From NCBI RefSeq assembly GCF_037201975.1, contig NZ_CP147520.1:5952001-6016000 (forward strand): a stretch of DNA of 64,000 nucleotides, in the 5' to 3' direction. Made by a program: the position numbers and the translations under genes. Of this stretch, positions 9,489 through 18,251 are shown piece after piece. Position 1 is the first letter of the stretch. Every line of letters starts with the position of its first letter. This stretch comes from Streptomyces sp. TG1A-60 (GTDB lineage Bacteria; Actinomycetota; Actinomycetes; Streptomycetales; Streptomycetaceae). The notes beneath the pieces are model-generated. The model saw only the letters and a list, made by a program, of their open reading frames with translations, did no database searches and had not been told where the DNA came from.

Positions 9489-10154
9489 GTGAGAGAGATC
9501 GTCACCTTCGACGCTTATGCAACACTGATCAACTTCGAGCTCGGCCCCACGACCCTGAAGGCCATCGAGGACCGGCTGGACCTGGACAACCTGGACGTCG
9601 ACGAGTTCCTCGACGACTTCCGTGTCATGCGCTTCCAGGCCGTCCTGGAGGCCTACCGCCCGTACCACGAGATCCTGCACTCCAGCCTGCGCAACGCCAT
9701 GCGCCTGCACGGTCTGGAGTACCGCGAGTCCGACGGCGACGCCCTCGTCGAGGCCGTCCCCACCTTCGGTCCCTTCCCGGAGGTCCCGGACGCGCTGCGC
9801 GCCCTGAAGACCAAGTACGAGATCGCCATCATCTCCAACACCGACGACAACCTGATCGCTCGGAACGTCGAGAACATCGGCGTCGAGTTCGACTACGTCA
9901 TCACCGCCCAGCAGGCCGGCGCCTACAAGCCGGACCGCCAGACCTTCGAGCACGCCTTCAAGACCATGGGCGTCGAGCCGTCCCAGGTCATCCACACCGC
10001 CCAGGGCTGGGAGTACGACCACATCCCGACCCGCGACCTCGGCCTGAAGCGCCGCGTGTGGATCAACCGCTACGGCCGCCCCGGCAGCGCCGACTACCAG
10101 CCGTACGACGAGCTGCCCGACCTGTCGGGCCTGCCGAAGCTGCTCGGCTGCTGA
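9489..10154 (+). CDS. HAD-superfamily hydrolase (haloacid dehalogenase type II-like)
   Basis: 221 aa from GTG 9489, with a GAGGATGA ribosome binding site. Motif I is TFDAYATL with nucleophile Asp8, in the position of the DxYGT of type II dehalogenases. Motif II is IISNTDD, and motif III YKPDRQTF supplies the Lys. The length matches L-2-haloacid dehalogenases, but many proteins of this shape are phosphatases or act on other substrates. Its place between catabolic oxidoreductases suggests a side-product or repair role rather than halide chemistry. That is inference. Confidence 0.85.
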   Translation: MREIVTFDAYATLINFELGPTTLKAIEDRLDLDNLDVDEFLDDFRVMRFQAVLEAYRPYHEILHSSLRNAMRLHGLEYRESDGDALVEAVPTFGPFPEVPDALRALKTKYEIAIISNTDDNLIARNVENIGVEFDYVITAQQAGAYKPDRQTFEHAFKTMGVEPSQVIHTAQGWEYDHIPTRDLGLKRRVWINRYGRPGSADYQPYDELPDLSGLPKLLGC

Positions 10155-10203
10155 CCGACGGCGCAACGGCGAAACAGACCGAGAACACAAGAGGACGCAC
10201 GCC

Positions 10204-11487
10204 ATGAAGCAGATCCCCTACTGGCTGGACACAGCCCCCGCCTTCCCCGACCGTTCCGGAAAGGACCTGCCCGACGAGGCGGACGTGGTGGTGATCGGCG
10301 GCGGCCTCACCGGACTGTCCACCGCCTACCACGCCGCCCGAAAGGGCGCCCGGGTCGTCCTGGTCGAGAAGGACAAGGTGGGCTCGGGCGCCTCCGGGCG
10401 CAACGGCAGCATGTGCACCCAGGGCATCACCATCAGCCCCGCCGAGGCCCGCAAGCGCTATGGGCAGGAGCGGGCCCGTGAGCTGTACGACGCCTTCCGC
10501 GAAGCGGTCGACGTCGTCGAGGAGCTCACCCACACCGAGAACATCGACTGCGACTTCCACCGCGCCGGGCGCCTCGGCGCGGTCTGCAAGCCCCAGCACT
10601 TCGACGGCCTGCGGGCCAAGCAGCGCGACCTGGCCGAGAACTTCGGCCACGAGACGATCGTCCTGAGCAAGAGCGAACTGCGGGCCGAGCTCGGCACGGA
10701 CTATTACCACGGCGCCCTGCTCGACCCGCTCAGCGCGGGCCTGCACGTGGGCAAGTTCGTCGGCGGCCTGGCGGACGCCGCCGAGCGGGCCGGCGCCGAG
10801 ATCCACGAGCGCAACGCCGCCACCGGCCTCACCCGCCTCCCCGGCGGCGGCTTCCTGGTCGAGACCTTGCACGGCACCATCCGTGCCAAGCAGGTCATGG
10901 CGGCGACGGACGCCTACACCGACAAGTCGATGCCGTGGTTCCGCAAGCGGCTGATCAACGTCGGCAGCTTCATCATCGTCACCGAGCCGCTGGGGGAGGC
11001 ACGCGCCAAGGAGCTCATCCCGAACGGCCGACTGCTGGTCGCCCACAAGAACGTCGGCCACTACGTCCGTCTCACCCCGGACAACCGCCTCGCCTTCGGC
11101 GGCCGGGCCCGCTTCGCCCCCTCCAACCCGGCCTCCGACGTCAAGAGCGGCGACATCCTCAAGCGGGAGATGACCGAGATCTTCCCGCAGCTGGCCGGGA
11201 CGCGGATCGACTACGTCTGGGGCGGCATGGTCGGCTTCTCCTGGGACCGCATCCCGCACGCCGGTGAGGTCAACGGCCTGTACTACTCCATGGGTTACTG
11301 CGGTCACGGCGTCCAGATGGCCACGTACATGGGCCGCGCGGTGGCCGAAATGATGGACGGCAAGCCGGAGGCCAACCCGCTGCGCGGCTTCGGCTTCCCG
11401 AAGGTGCCCGTCCCCTTCTACAACGGCACGCCCTGGTTCCTGCCGTTCGGCGGCGCCTACTACAAGGCGAAGGACAAGCTGCTCTGA
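10204..11487 (+). CDS. FAD-dependent oxidoreductase, DAO / PuuB-like
   Basis: 427 aa. The N-terminal dinucleotide fold VVVIGGGLTGLSTAYHA is at residues 28-44, followed by LVEKD and GSGASGRNGS, as in D-amino-acid-oxidase family enzymes such as gamma-glutamylputrescine oxidase. The C-terminal VWGGMVGFSWDRIPHAG segment is the usual second FAD-contact region. It would oxidise a C-N bond to an imine or aldehyde plus ammonia and peroxide, feeding the aldehyde dehydrogenase. It is the last gene of the operon, with a strong hairpin just downstream. Confidence 0.92.
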   Translation: MKQIPYWLDTAPAFPDRSGKDLPDEADVVVIGGGLTGLSTAYHAARKGARVVLVEKDKVGSGASGRNGSMCTQGITISPAEARKRYGQERARELYDAFREAVDVVEELTHTENIDCDFHRAGRLGAVCKPQHFDGLRAKQRDLAENFGHETIVLSKSELRAELGTDYYHGALLDPLSAGLHVGKFVGGLADAAERAGAEIHERNAATGLTRLPGGGFLVETLHGTIRAKQVMAATDAYTDKSMPWFRKRLINVGSFIIVTEPLGEARAKELIPNGRLLVAHKNVGHYVRLTPDNRLAFGGRARFAPSNPASDVKSGDILKREMTEIFPQLAGTRIDYVWGGMVGFSWDRIPHAGEVNGLYYSMGYCGHGVQMATYMGRAVAEMMDGKPEANPLRGFGFPKVPVPFYNGTPWFLPFGGAYYKAKDKLL

Positions 11488-11496
11488 GTCGGTGGT

Positions 11497-11541
11497 ACTG
11501 CGGGGGCTCCCCGGGAGGTTGGCGTGGTGAGCCCCCACAGT
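11497..11541 (+). terminator. hairpin ending the amine-catabolism operon
   Basis: Arms ACTGCGGGGGCTC (11497-11509) and GAGCCCCCACAGT (11529-11541) pair over 13 positions with one mismatch and a 19-nt loop. It starts 10 nt after the FAD enzyme stop. No clear U-tract follows, which is usual in streptomycetes. Confidence 0.75.
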
Positions 11542-11744
11542 TCGGGGACAGGAGTACTCCCGTGGATGTTCACTGCGGCGGCTGGGACCCGGTGACCGCG
11601 ATGCGCCCCTCTTCTCGATGAACCCGTCGGCAGCGTTCCCGGGCTTTGGCTCGTGCGCTCGACCCGCTCCCGCAACTTGCGTACACCCACGACTGACCTC
11701 TTACACCCTCGTCTCACATCGCACGGGAGAAGGCCCGCACCGCG

Positions 11745-12026
11745 ATGACCGCCGCAGCCACCCGCAGCGAGCACGCCATGATCGGCGACCGAGACGTTCC
11801 CGCCGACGTGTACCGGGGCGGGCACACCCTGCGCGCCACGGAGAACTTCCCCATCACCGGGACGCCGATCTCCGCCTACCCGCACCTGATCGACGCCCTC
11901 GCCGCCGTCAAGGAGGCCGCTGCCCTCGCCAACGAGGAACTCGGCCTGCTGGAGGCGAAGAAGGCCGCCGCCATCGTCGCCGCCTGCAACAAGCGGTCAC
12001 TCCCGCAGAGAAGTCCCACCTGCTGA
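11745..12026 (+). pseudogene. aspA: aspartate ammonia-lyase N-terminal remnant
   Basis: A good ribosome binding site (GGGAGAAGG) precedes ATG 11745. The first 80 or so residues match the N-terminus of aspartate ammonia-lyase: VPADVYRGGHTLRATENFPI, then TGTPISAYPHLIDALAAVKEA. The resemblance stops at about 11990 (AAIVAAC) and ten unrelated residues lead to a stop. The fumarase/aspartase family is normally about 470 aa, so over 80% of the gene, including all catalytic parts, is missing. It probably marks a deletion junction with the SDR gene that follows. Confidence 0.85.
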
Positions 12027-12042
12027 CTCTTGAGGAACGAAC

Positions 12043-12777
12043 ATGAGACTCCAGGACGTCAACGCCGTGATCACCGGAGCGTCGAGCGGGATCGGTCAGG
12101 CAGTCGCCTCCCACTTCCGCCGCGAGGGCGCCAACCTCCTGCTCACCGGGCGGCGCCCCGAGCTGCCCGAGGACCATCCGGACGATCTCTACCTCCCGGG
12201 GGACCTCAACGACGAGACCTTCGTCTCCGAGCTCGCCGCCCGAGCCACGGAGCACTTGGGGGACGTGGGCGTGGTCGTCCTCTGCCACGGGCTCCAGGCG
12301 TCCAGCCCGATCGCGGAGATGACCTACGACGACGCACGCGACGTGCTCCACGGCAACCTCCTGAGCGCGTTCCTGGTCATGAAGCACCTGATGCCGCTGG
12401 CTCCCGAGTCGGGCGCGTCGATGGTGTGCGTCAGCTCGCGCCTCGGCATGGTCGGTATGCCGAATCAGACCATGTACTCCGCAGCCAAGGGCGGCCTCAT
12501 CGCTCTCGCGCGCGGCGCCGCCATCGAATGGGCACCCCGCAACATCCGCGTCAACGTGGTGGCGCCCGGCCTGACCGCGACGCTGATCATCGAGGCCGGC
12601 TTCCAGCGGCGCCCCGATCCCGCCGCGTACCGGCAGATGAAGGAGGACTCCATCCCGCTGCGCCGGCTCGCCACACCCGAAGAGGTCGCCGACGCGGTTC
12701 TCTTCCTCGCCTGCCCGGAGTCGTCGTACATCACCGGTGCCGTGCTTCCCGTGGACGGAGGCTACACAGCGTTCTGA
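12043..12777 (+). CDS. SDR family oxidoreductase
   Basis: 244 aa with a GAGGAACG ribosome binding site. Classical short-chain dehydrogenase: cofactor motif TGASSGIG at residues 11-18, catalytic Tyr145 and Lys149 in YSAAKGG, and a C-terminal end TGAVLPVDGGYTAF typical of the FabG-like group. It is intact and full length. It stands alone between the aspA remnant and a broken region, so nothing nearby points to a substrate. Confidence 0.9.
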   Translation: MRLQDVNAVITGASSGIGQAVASHFRREGANLLLTGRRPELPEDHPDDLYLPGDLNDETFVSELAARATEHLGDVGVVVLCHGLQASSPIAEMTYDDARDVLHGNLLSAFLVMKHLMPLAPESGASMVCVSSRLGMVGMPNQTMYSAAKGGLIALARGAAIEWAPRNIRVNVVAPGLTATLIIEAGFQRRPDPAAYRQMKEDSIPLRRLATPEEVADAVLFLACPESSYITGAVLPVDGGYTAF

Positions 12778-13029
12778 ATGGGCCATGTTGAAGTTTGCCG
12801 AGGAGACGCCGGTTCACGCCTGGGCCGCGTTGACCTCCTGCGTCCGAGGTCGTGGAGGGCGCTGTCAGGCCCGGTCCGCTCACCGACCGGCTCGCCCGCC
12901 ACGCCGACATGTGCATCGAACGGAGCCCGGCCAGTCGCGGCTGCGCGCCTGGCCGGCCTCAAGCGGCACGCCTCGTACTCCAGTCGAGTTCGCTACCGCC
13001 CCTGGTCAGGGGCGTGTTCTTGGCTGATT

Positions 13030-13374
13030 GGTGAAGGTGTTGTGGCCGGGGCCGTACTGGCCGGTCGCGGCGTTGCTCCTGAACACCGGCGTGGGGGTCT
13101 TCGTCCAGGAGGCCGGGTTCATGAGGTCGGCGGTGGCGTCGGCGGTCAGCAGACCGAGGCAGTAGTTGGCGTCGGTGGCGCTGGCCGAGAAGGTCATGAA
13201 GACCCTGCCGTTGCGCTGGATGACGGCCGGGCCCTCGTTGACGCGGTGGCCGACGGTCTCCCAGGAGTGGGTGGGCGTGGAGATCCGCACCGGGGTGCCG
13301 CTGATGGTCCAGGGGTTGGACATCGGGGCGAGGTAGATGTTCGTACCGCTGCCGACGGCGGGGTCGTTCTGGGC
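13030..13374 (-). pseudogene. internal fragment of GH43 arabinofuranosidase (copy of 59331-59675)
   Basis: The reverse strand encodes AQNDPAVGSGTNIYLAPMSN and continues to YGPGHNTFT. It is nearly identical to an internal piece of the intact GH43 gene at 58801, including the NEGPAVI segment with the catalytic Glu. Only a few substitutions separate them (for example TPTP versus NPNP). Both ends of the match are abrupt: neither the signal peptide nor the C-terminal domain is present. It lies in inverted orientation relative to the parent, about 46 kb away. Confidence 0.92.
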
Positions 13375-13380
13375 ACACAA

Positions 13381-13420
13381 CGTCGGCCTTCACGACCACA
13401 ACGGGTCATGAAGGCCGACG
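13381..13420 (-). terminator. hairpin downstream of the carboxylesterase
   Basis: Arms 13381-13397 (CGTCGGCCTTCACGACC) and 13404-13420 pair over 17 positions with a single mismatch and a 6-nt loop. It lies about 100 nt after the stop of the reverse-strand carboxylesterase and borders the GH43 fragment, so it may act as that gene's terminator. Confidence 0.7.
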
Positions 13421-13522
13421 TCACGTTCGCCCCCAGGAGTCGCCAACGGTTACCCGGCGGGCTGTCCCTGCTTGCCAAGGGCGCCGGACGGGCGCGGCGC
13501 AGCCGGGACGGTGTCCGCCGGT

Positions 13523-15115
13523 TCAGCCGGTGGCCGCGACCTTGTCCCACAGCGCGCAGTGGTGGGCGGCGGTGAAGTCACCGGCCGGGCGCGGGCCGCC
13601 GGCCGACGTGGTCTGCAGGACCATTACCTCGCCTGGACGGAGGCGCTGGTCGGCCATGTCGGGGAGGCCGGGGGCACGGGGGACTCCGTGTGCGACGAAC
13701 GACGACCAGTACTGGATCATCTGCCGGGACAGCTGCCGCTCCTCGGCGTTGAACGGCGCCTCGCGTCCGTTGTGCCGGAAGAGGTACTGAAGGTCGTTGG
13801 TGTGCGTGGCCCCGAAGTCGTAGTCGGTGTTCTGGTTACGGAGATTCTCGGCGGGCGGACCGGTCACGTCCGCGAACTCGTACTGGTACACCGGGGCACC
13901 CTGGGCGAGTTGCCGACTGACCCGGGCGGTCGGGCAGGAGTAGTCCCGGTCGCCGCGGGCGGCGGCGTGCGCGAGCGTCGGGGTCGGGTGCCCGGTCAGC
14001 GGATAGCGCGCCAGCACCTCGTCGGCTATGTCCTCGCCGAACCAGTCGCGCATGGTCCGGGGGTACTGCTCCGCCGTCAGCGGCTGTCCCCTGCCGTCGA
14101 AGTCGAAGTAGTCGAAGTACCGTCCCTCGGTGCGGGTGGTGCCGAAGAGGGTCGGCACCTTGGCCTGCTGGCCGGCCGCGAAGGCCTCGGCAGGCTGGCG
14201 CGGCAGCACGCGGTCGCCGACGATTGGTCCCCAGCCGTGACCGGACTGTGCGGCGAGAAGTTCCTGCGGGGTTTTGGTGCGCAGGCAGTCCAGCACGGCG
14301 TCCGAGTTGGTGTCCGTGCAGCCCAGAGCGTCGGCGTAGGCGCGACCGGTGGTCTCAGCACTCTTGACGGGGATGGCCGCGCAGTCGCGGTAGGAGGCGG
14401 ACTGGCTGATCGCGGCCCGGAACAGCCCACGTGCGGTGGGAGAGGCCAGCTGGGTGCACACGGCACGGCCGCCCGAGGACTCACCGGCGATGGTGACCGC
14501 GTGCGGGTCGCCGCCGAAGCGAGCGATGTTGGCGCGTACCCAGCGCAGAGCCGCCTGCTGGTCGAGCAGGCCGTAATTGCCCTGCACACCGGGCAGGGTG
14601 AGGAAGCCGGAGGCGCCGAGACGGTAGTTGATGGTCACCACGATCACGTTGCCGTCCGCGGCGAAACGGTCGGCGACGTAGTCTTTGCCGCCGCCCTGGA
14701 TCATGCCGCCGCCATGGATCCACACCATCACAGGCAGCCGCCGCGGGCTCGCCGGAGTGTAGACGTTCAGGTTCAGGCAGTTCTCGGTGTAGGTGCCCTG
14801 TTGGGGGTTCGTGCCCTGCAGGCAGCGGGGGCCGAACGCCGTGGCGTCGCGTATGCCCTTCCAGGCCGGGTGGGGCTGTGGCGGACGCCAGCGCAGCGCG
14901 CCGACCGGATCGGCGGCGTATGGAACGCCGAGGAACTGCCGCCCCTCGACGGTCGCCTGGCCCCGGAGCGGGCCGGCGGTGGTCTGTATCACCGGGGACT
15001 TGCCTAAAGCGGTCCGCGCGGGATCGGCGCCAGAGGCAGAGGCAGAGGCAGGGGTGAGCACAGCCAGCAGGGTCGCGAGACACGCTACGGCAGCTGTGCG
15101 ACGGGCTCGGAACAT
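13523..15115 (-). CDS. secreted type B carboxylesterase
   Basis: 530 aa from ATG 15115, chosen because a GGAAGGA ribosome binding site precedes it and a signal peptide follows at once (RARRTAAVACLATLLAVLT, then an A-rich cleavage region). The carboxylesterase/para-nitrobenzyl esterase fold is clear: oxyanion-hole motif WIHGGGM, nucleophile elbow GESSGG, and the early-Cys segment EDCLNLN-like TENCLNLNVYTP. It hydrolyses carboxylic esters outside the cell. It is transcribed alone, with a hairpin about 100 nt past its stop. Confidence 0.93.
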   Translation of the reverse strand: MFRARRTAAVACLATLLAVLTPASASASGADPARTALGKSPVIQTTAGPLRGQATVEGRQFLGVPYAADPVGALRWRPPQPHPAWKGIRDATAFGPRCLQGTNPQQGTYTENCLNLNVYTPASPRRLPVMVWIHGGGMIQGGGKDYVADRFAADGNVIVVTINYRLGASGFLTLPGVQGNYGLLDQQAALRWVRANIARFGGDPHAVTIAGESSGGRAVCTQLASPTARGLFRAAISQSASYRDCAAIPVKSAETTGRAYADALGCTDTNSDAVLDCLRTKTPQELLAAQSGHGWGPIVGDRVLPRQPAEAFAAGQQAKVPTLFGTTRTEGRYFDYFDFDGRGQPLTAEQYPRTMRDWFGEDIADEVLARYPLTGHPTPTLAHAAARGDRDYSCPTARVSRQLAQGAPVYQYEFADVTGPPAENLRNQNTDYDFGATHTNDLQYLFRHNGREAPFNAEERQLSRQMIQYWSSFVAHGVPRAPGLPDMADQRLRPGEVMVLQTTSAGGPRPAGDFTAAHHCALWDKVAATG

Positions 15116-15468
15116 GGGGGGTTTGTCCTTCCACCGCTCGACGTACTGCAGTTGTGCAGTAGGCAGCACTGGAAGGATATTGAAGACTCAAGGTCTTGTG
15201 CTCGAAAAAGCGGAACTGCCCACTCACCGGGAGAGCGGTTGGTCCAGGTGTTGCCGACGGACACCGTCGATGGCGCCAGCTCGACCGGGCCCCCTTGTTG
15301 CCCGCGGCGCGGTTCCCCCTCGGAGCCGCGCCTTGCCCGTGACGAAGAAGAAACCAGTGCCGACGTAAGCGGTACTGCGGTGGAGGGCGCCGGTGTTGGC
15401 GTTCTCGGTGAAGCCGTTGCCTTTGCCCTCGCGCCGAGTAGACCCTCAACGGGCCGGATTCGCCAACA
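15116..15468. other. intergenic stretch, no supported gene
   Basis: 353 bp between the carboxylesterase start and the cyclase/FAH remnant. It must hold the esterase promoter on the reverse strand. Short open frames exist on both strands but none resembles a family I recognise. Confidence 0.6.
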
Positions 15469-15800
15469 GTGTCGCTGACTTGCCGGGGACGAGTCGGCCG
15501 CGGCGACCTGCTGCTGGTCCGCACCGGCCAGCTCACCCGGGCCCGGCGCGGCATCGCCCCTGGTCTGTCGTTCACCACCGCCGACTGGCTGCACGCCAGC
15601 GAGTTCGCCGGTATCGCCACCGACACCTGGGGCTTCGAGGTCCGCGCCGGGGACGTCCTCGGCCCGGGCACCTGTGGCATTGGCGGTTGCCTGGCCGAGC
15701 TGTGAGGCCGCCGTGGCCGCCTGGCCCCGCCGCCGCTGCAGCCCGGCGACGTCGTGGAGATGACCGTCGAGGGTATCGGTACCATCCGCTGCACAAGGAA
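15469..15800 (+). pseudogene. cyclase-family piece joined to a fumarylacetoacetate-hydrolase-family C-terminus
   Basis: Residues from about 15505 read RGDLLLVRTGQLTRARRG and then FTTADWLHASEFAGIATDTW, matching the middle of cyclase (kynurenine-formamidase-like) proteins. The frame continues as RAGDVLGPGTCG..GGCLAEL, which is the C-terminal part of FAH-family hydrolases. It is broken by TGA at 15703-15705 where the family has Trp, and resumes in frame as LQPGDVVEMTVEGIGTIR to about 15790. So two partial genes are joined and a nonsense codon has been added. Both families often sit with alcohol dehydrogenases in aromatic-degradation loci, which may be what once stood here. Confidence 0.7.
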
Positions 15801-15811
15801 AGGTGAACTTC

Positions 15812-16837
15812 ATGAAGGCAGCCGTGATACCCGAGGTCAACGGCAGGTGGGAACTGCGCGAGGTGCCTACTCCGGAGCCGGGGCCCGGCGAGGTGCTGAT
15901 GCGGGTGCGCGCCTCCGGCGTATGCGTCAACGACGTCTTGGCCACCACCGGGGCGATCCGGTTCCCTTCGGTCAACCCTGCGATCACCGGGCACGAGCCT
16001 GCGGGCGAGGTCGTCGCGGTCGGGCCGGGGGTCACCACGCGCCGCGTCGGCGACCGGGTGGGCACCCACTGGGTCCGGGCCGCCTGTGGACGGTGCGACT
16101 ACTGCCGTCTGGGGCTGCCGGTGACCGGGCAGGCCGCCTTCGCGTGCGCGGCACCCACCACGACCGGTTTCAGCGTGCAGGGCGGGCACGCCGAGTACAT
16201 GGTCGTGGGCGCCGACGAGACCGTGCTCCTGCCCGACGGGCTCGCCTTCGAGTCGGCCGCGCCCATGTTGTGCGCGGGCTACACGGGCTGGTCCGCCCTG
16301 CGCGCCGGGCAGCCTGAGCCGCACGAGCGGGTCGCCGTGCTTGGCATCGGCGCGGTGGGCCATCTGGCGGTGCAGTTCGCGCACGCCTGCGGCCTCGAGA
16401 CGATCGCGATGACGCGCTCGCCGGACAAACGCGACGTGGCACGGCGGCTGGGCGCGGACGAGGTCGTGGCGAACGGCGCCGAGCTGCGCGCAGCGGGCGG
16501 CGCCGACGTCATCCTGGCGACCGCCAAGTCGTATCCGGCCGCGGCGGAGGCGATGACGGGCCTGCGGCCCGGCGGACGACTGGTCCTGTCGGGCATCGAC
16601 CCCACCGACCCCTTCACCGTCCCGCCCGCCAGCAGGGGCCTTCCGTTCATCGGCATGCGGCTCCAGGTGATCGGGTCCACCCACAACGGGCCGCAGTACC
16701 TCCGGGAGGCCCTCGACCTCGCCGCCACGGGAAAGGTCACCCCCATGGTCGAGACGTTCCCGAAGGAGGAGGTGGCCACCGCGGTCGACAGGGTCGCCAA
16801 GGGCTCCGTCCGCTTCCGTGCCGTGGTCACCTATTAA
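15812..16837 (+). CDS. zinc-dependent alcohol dehydrogenase
   Basis: 341 aa from ATG 15812. This start is preferred over GTG 15803 because AAGGAAAGG lies at 15795-15803 and family members begin MKAAV. Catalytic-zinc ligands: CVND and GHEPAGEV. Structural-zinc cysteines: CGRCDYC, with the fourth Cys further on (AFAC). The NAD(P)-binding fold is VAVLGIGAVGHLAVQFA. It belongs to the medium-chain dehydrogenase/reductase superfamily. Substrate unknown. Confidence 0.92.
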   Translation: MKAAVIPEVNGRWELREVPTPEPGPGEVLMRVRASGVCVNDVLATTGAIRFPSVNPAITGHEPAGEVVAVGPGVTTRRVGDRVGTHWVRAACGRCDYCRLGLPVTGQAAFACAAPTTTGFSVQGGHAEYMVVGADETVLLPDGLAFESAAPMLCAGYTGWSALRAGQPEPHERVAVLGIGAVGHLAVQFAHACGLETIAMTRSPDKRDVARRLGADEVVANGAELRAAGGADVILATAKSYPAAAEAMTGLRPGGRLVLSGIDPTDPFTVPPASRGLPFIGMRLQVIGSTHNGPQYLREALDLAATGKVTPMVETFPKEEVATAVDRVAKGSVRFRAVVTY

Positions 16838-16917
16838 CAGACCGTTTTCCTCCGTGCGCCCGGTGCTCACGCTGTCCGTCCATTCGGGGCGTAGCTGCGT
16901 GGGTTTCCCGGACGCGG

Positions 16918-16947
16918 AGGCCCCGGAGGCTCGGCCTGCCGGGGCTT
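16918..16947. terminator. hairpin between convergent genes
   Basis: AGGCCCCGG (16918-16926) pairs with CCGGGGCTT (16939-16947), eight strong pairs and a 12-nt loop. It lies downstream of the alcohol dehydrogenase (+) and of the CBM35 remnant (-), so it could serve both strands. Confidence 0.6.
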
Positions 16948-16986
16948 CCTCACCCGGATTCTCGATTCAGGTCCCGGTCCCGACCG

Positions 16987-17505
16987 TCAGGCGGCACCGG
17001 GCGTGACGTCCAGGTAGTCGATGTTCGGCAGGCCGTCGGAACCGGTCGCGGTCAACGAGATCGCGTTGTCGCCCGCCTTCAGCCGCAGGGTGACCGTCGC
17101 GGTCGCCCAGTCCGCCCACGCTCCGGTGGCCTTGAACGAGATGGACTGCGCCCTCGCGCCGTTGACGACGATGTCGGCAGGTCGGTCGGACGAGCCACCG
17201 TTGGCGTAGCGGATCTTCACCGTGGCCGTGCCGGAACCGGCGGCTTCGACAGTGAACCGCGCGGCCGCACCGGAGGCACTGTCGGTGTTGCAGAATCCGG
17301 TCCCGGAGTATCCGGCGTGGTTGGCGTCGATAGAGCCGGCGCAAGCGGCCGGAGCGTTCTCGGCCTCGTAGCGGGCAGGGCCGCCCGGGTTGCCACCGTC
17401 GCCGCTGAAGTCGGCACCGAGGCCCGAATGGTCCCGCGGGAGCAGGAAGTCCGTGGCGGGAATCGAGCCGTCGGCCTCGCGCGGGCCCTGGATGGTCGAA
17501 GTGCC
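16987..17505 (-). pseudogene. 3' remnant of a polysaccharide lyase with CBM35
   Basis: The reverse-strand frame ending at 16987 begins near 17505 with IQGPREADGSIPATDFLLPR, the usual end of a right-handed beta-helix pectate-lyase-type catalytic domain. It continues with a complete carbohydrate-binding module family 35: ARYEAENA at its start, NHAGYSGTGFCNTD, and NIDYLDVT at its end. The rest of the gene is absent; upstream bases belong to an ABC permease in another frame. It would have bound plant cell-wall polysaccharide. No start codon or signal peptide remains. Confidence 0.8.
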
Positions 17506-17509
17506 GGTG

Positions 17510-18251
17510 CTGAGAACAGCGCGACCACCACCGCGGCCAGGGCGACCAGCGGTCCCACGGTCCACAGCCAGTCGCCGCGGGCGGCCGCCTCGACGGCGAG
17601 CAGGCCCCAGCTGGACGGCAGCGCCCGCACCACCGTGGAGAAGGTGGGTGGGAAGCCGTATTCCAGCAGCAGGTAGACCCCGATGATCAGGACCCAGGAG
17701 AACGAGCACAGCGACACCATCGCCGCAGTGACGGTCGCGGTGACGGCTCCGCCGATGCGGGACCTGGCCAGGCTGCGGAACAGCAGCGTGACCACTCGGG
17801 ACAGCAGCAGCAGCACCACCAGCAGTAGGAGCAGCACCACCGCGGGCACCGACACCACGACGGCCACCCAGTTCAGCCGGGCGGCGAAGACGATGAGCGC
17901 GCCGAAGGCCACCAGGGTGATGGCGGTGGTGGTGGCGACCAGGGCGGCGGCGAGCAGGCCCATGGCCAGGGTGCGGCGCGGGATCGGCTGGCGGTGGAAG
18001 TGCTCCCCGTTGAGCGCGGGTTCGCCGGCGAAGATCGGGCCGGCCATCCAGCCGAGCGCCCACAGCGCGAACGTCACCGCGAGCAGGTCCATCAGCAGCC
18101 GCGGGTGGGAGAAGTCGAAGGACGCCAGGACGAGGGTGGTGATGGCGAGGCAGATTCCGGCGGTCCAGCCGAGGCCGCTGAGGGCCATCTTGGCGTCGGT
18201 CGTGCTGTGGCGCAGCACGGCCAGTTTCATCCGGATCAGGACGCCAACCAC
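17510..18251 (-). pseudogene. ABC-2-like permease, C-terminally truncated
   Basis: Begins GTG 18251 (or ATG 18230) and overlaps the ATPase remnant stop by 16 nt, as in an operon. It encodes about 245 residues with several membrane segments, such as WTAGICLAITTLVLASF, LLMDLLAVTFALWALGWM and a long V/L-rich helix. At about 17510 the membrane sequence stops (VVVALFSA) and the frame runs on through the pectate-lyase remnant in the wrong phase to 17217. The ABC-2 family usually has six or more further-spaced helices, so the protein is incomplete and probably non-functional. Confidence 0.7.

Noticed and set aside
12778..13029. Short plus-strand frame of about 60 codons at 12852-13034
   Set aside because: No family likeness or ribosome binding site; it ends in the GH43 fragment. 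Left as non-coding.
13472..15007. 511-codon plus-strand frame
   Set aside because: Antisense to the carboxylesterase, which has a signal peptide and GESSGG motif.
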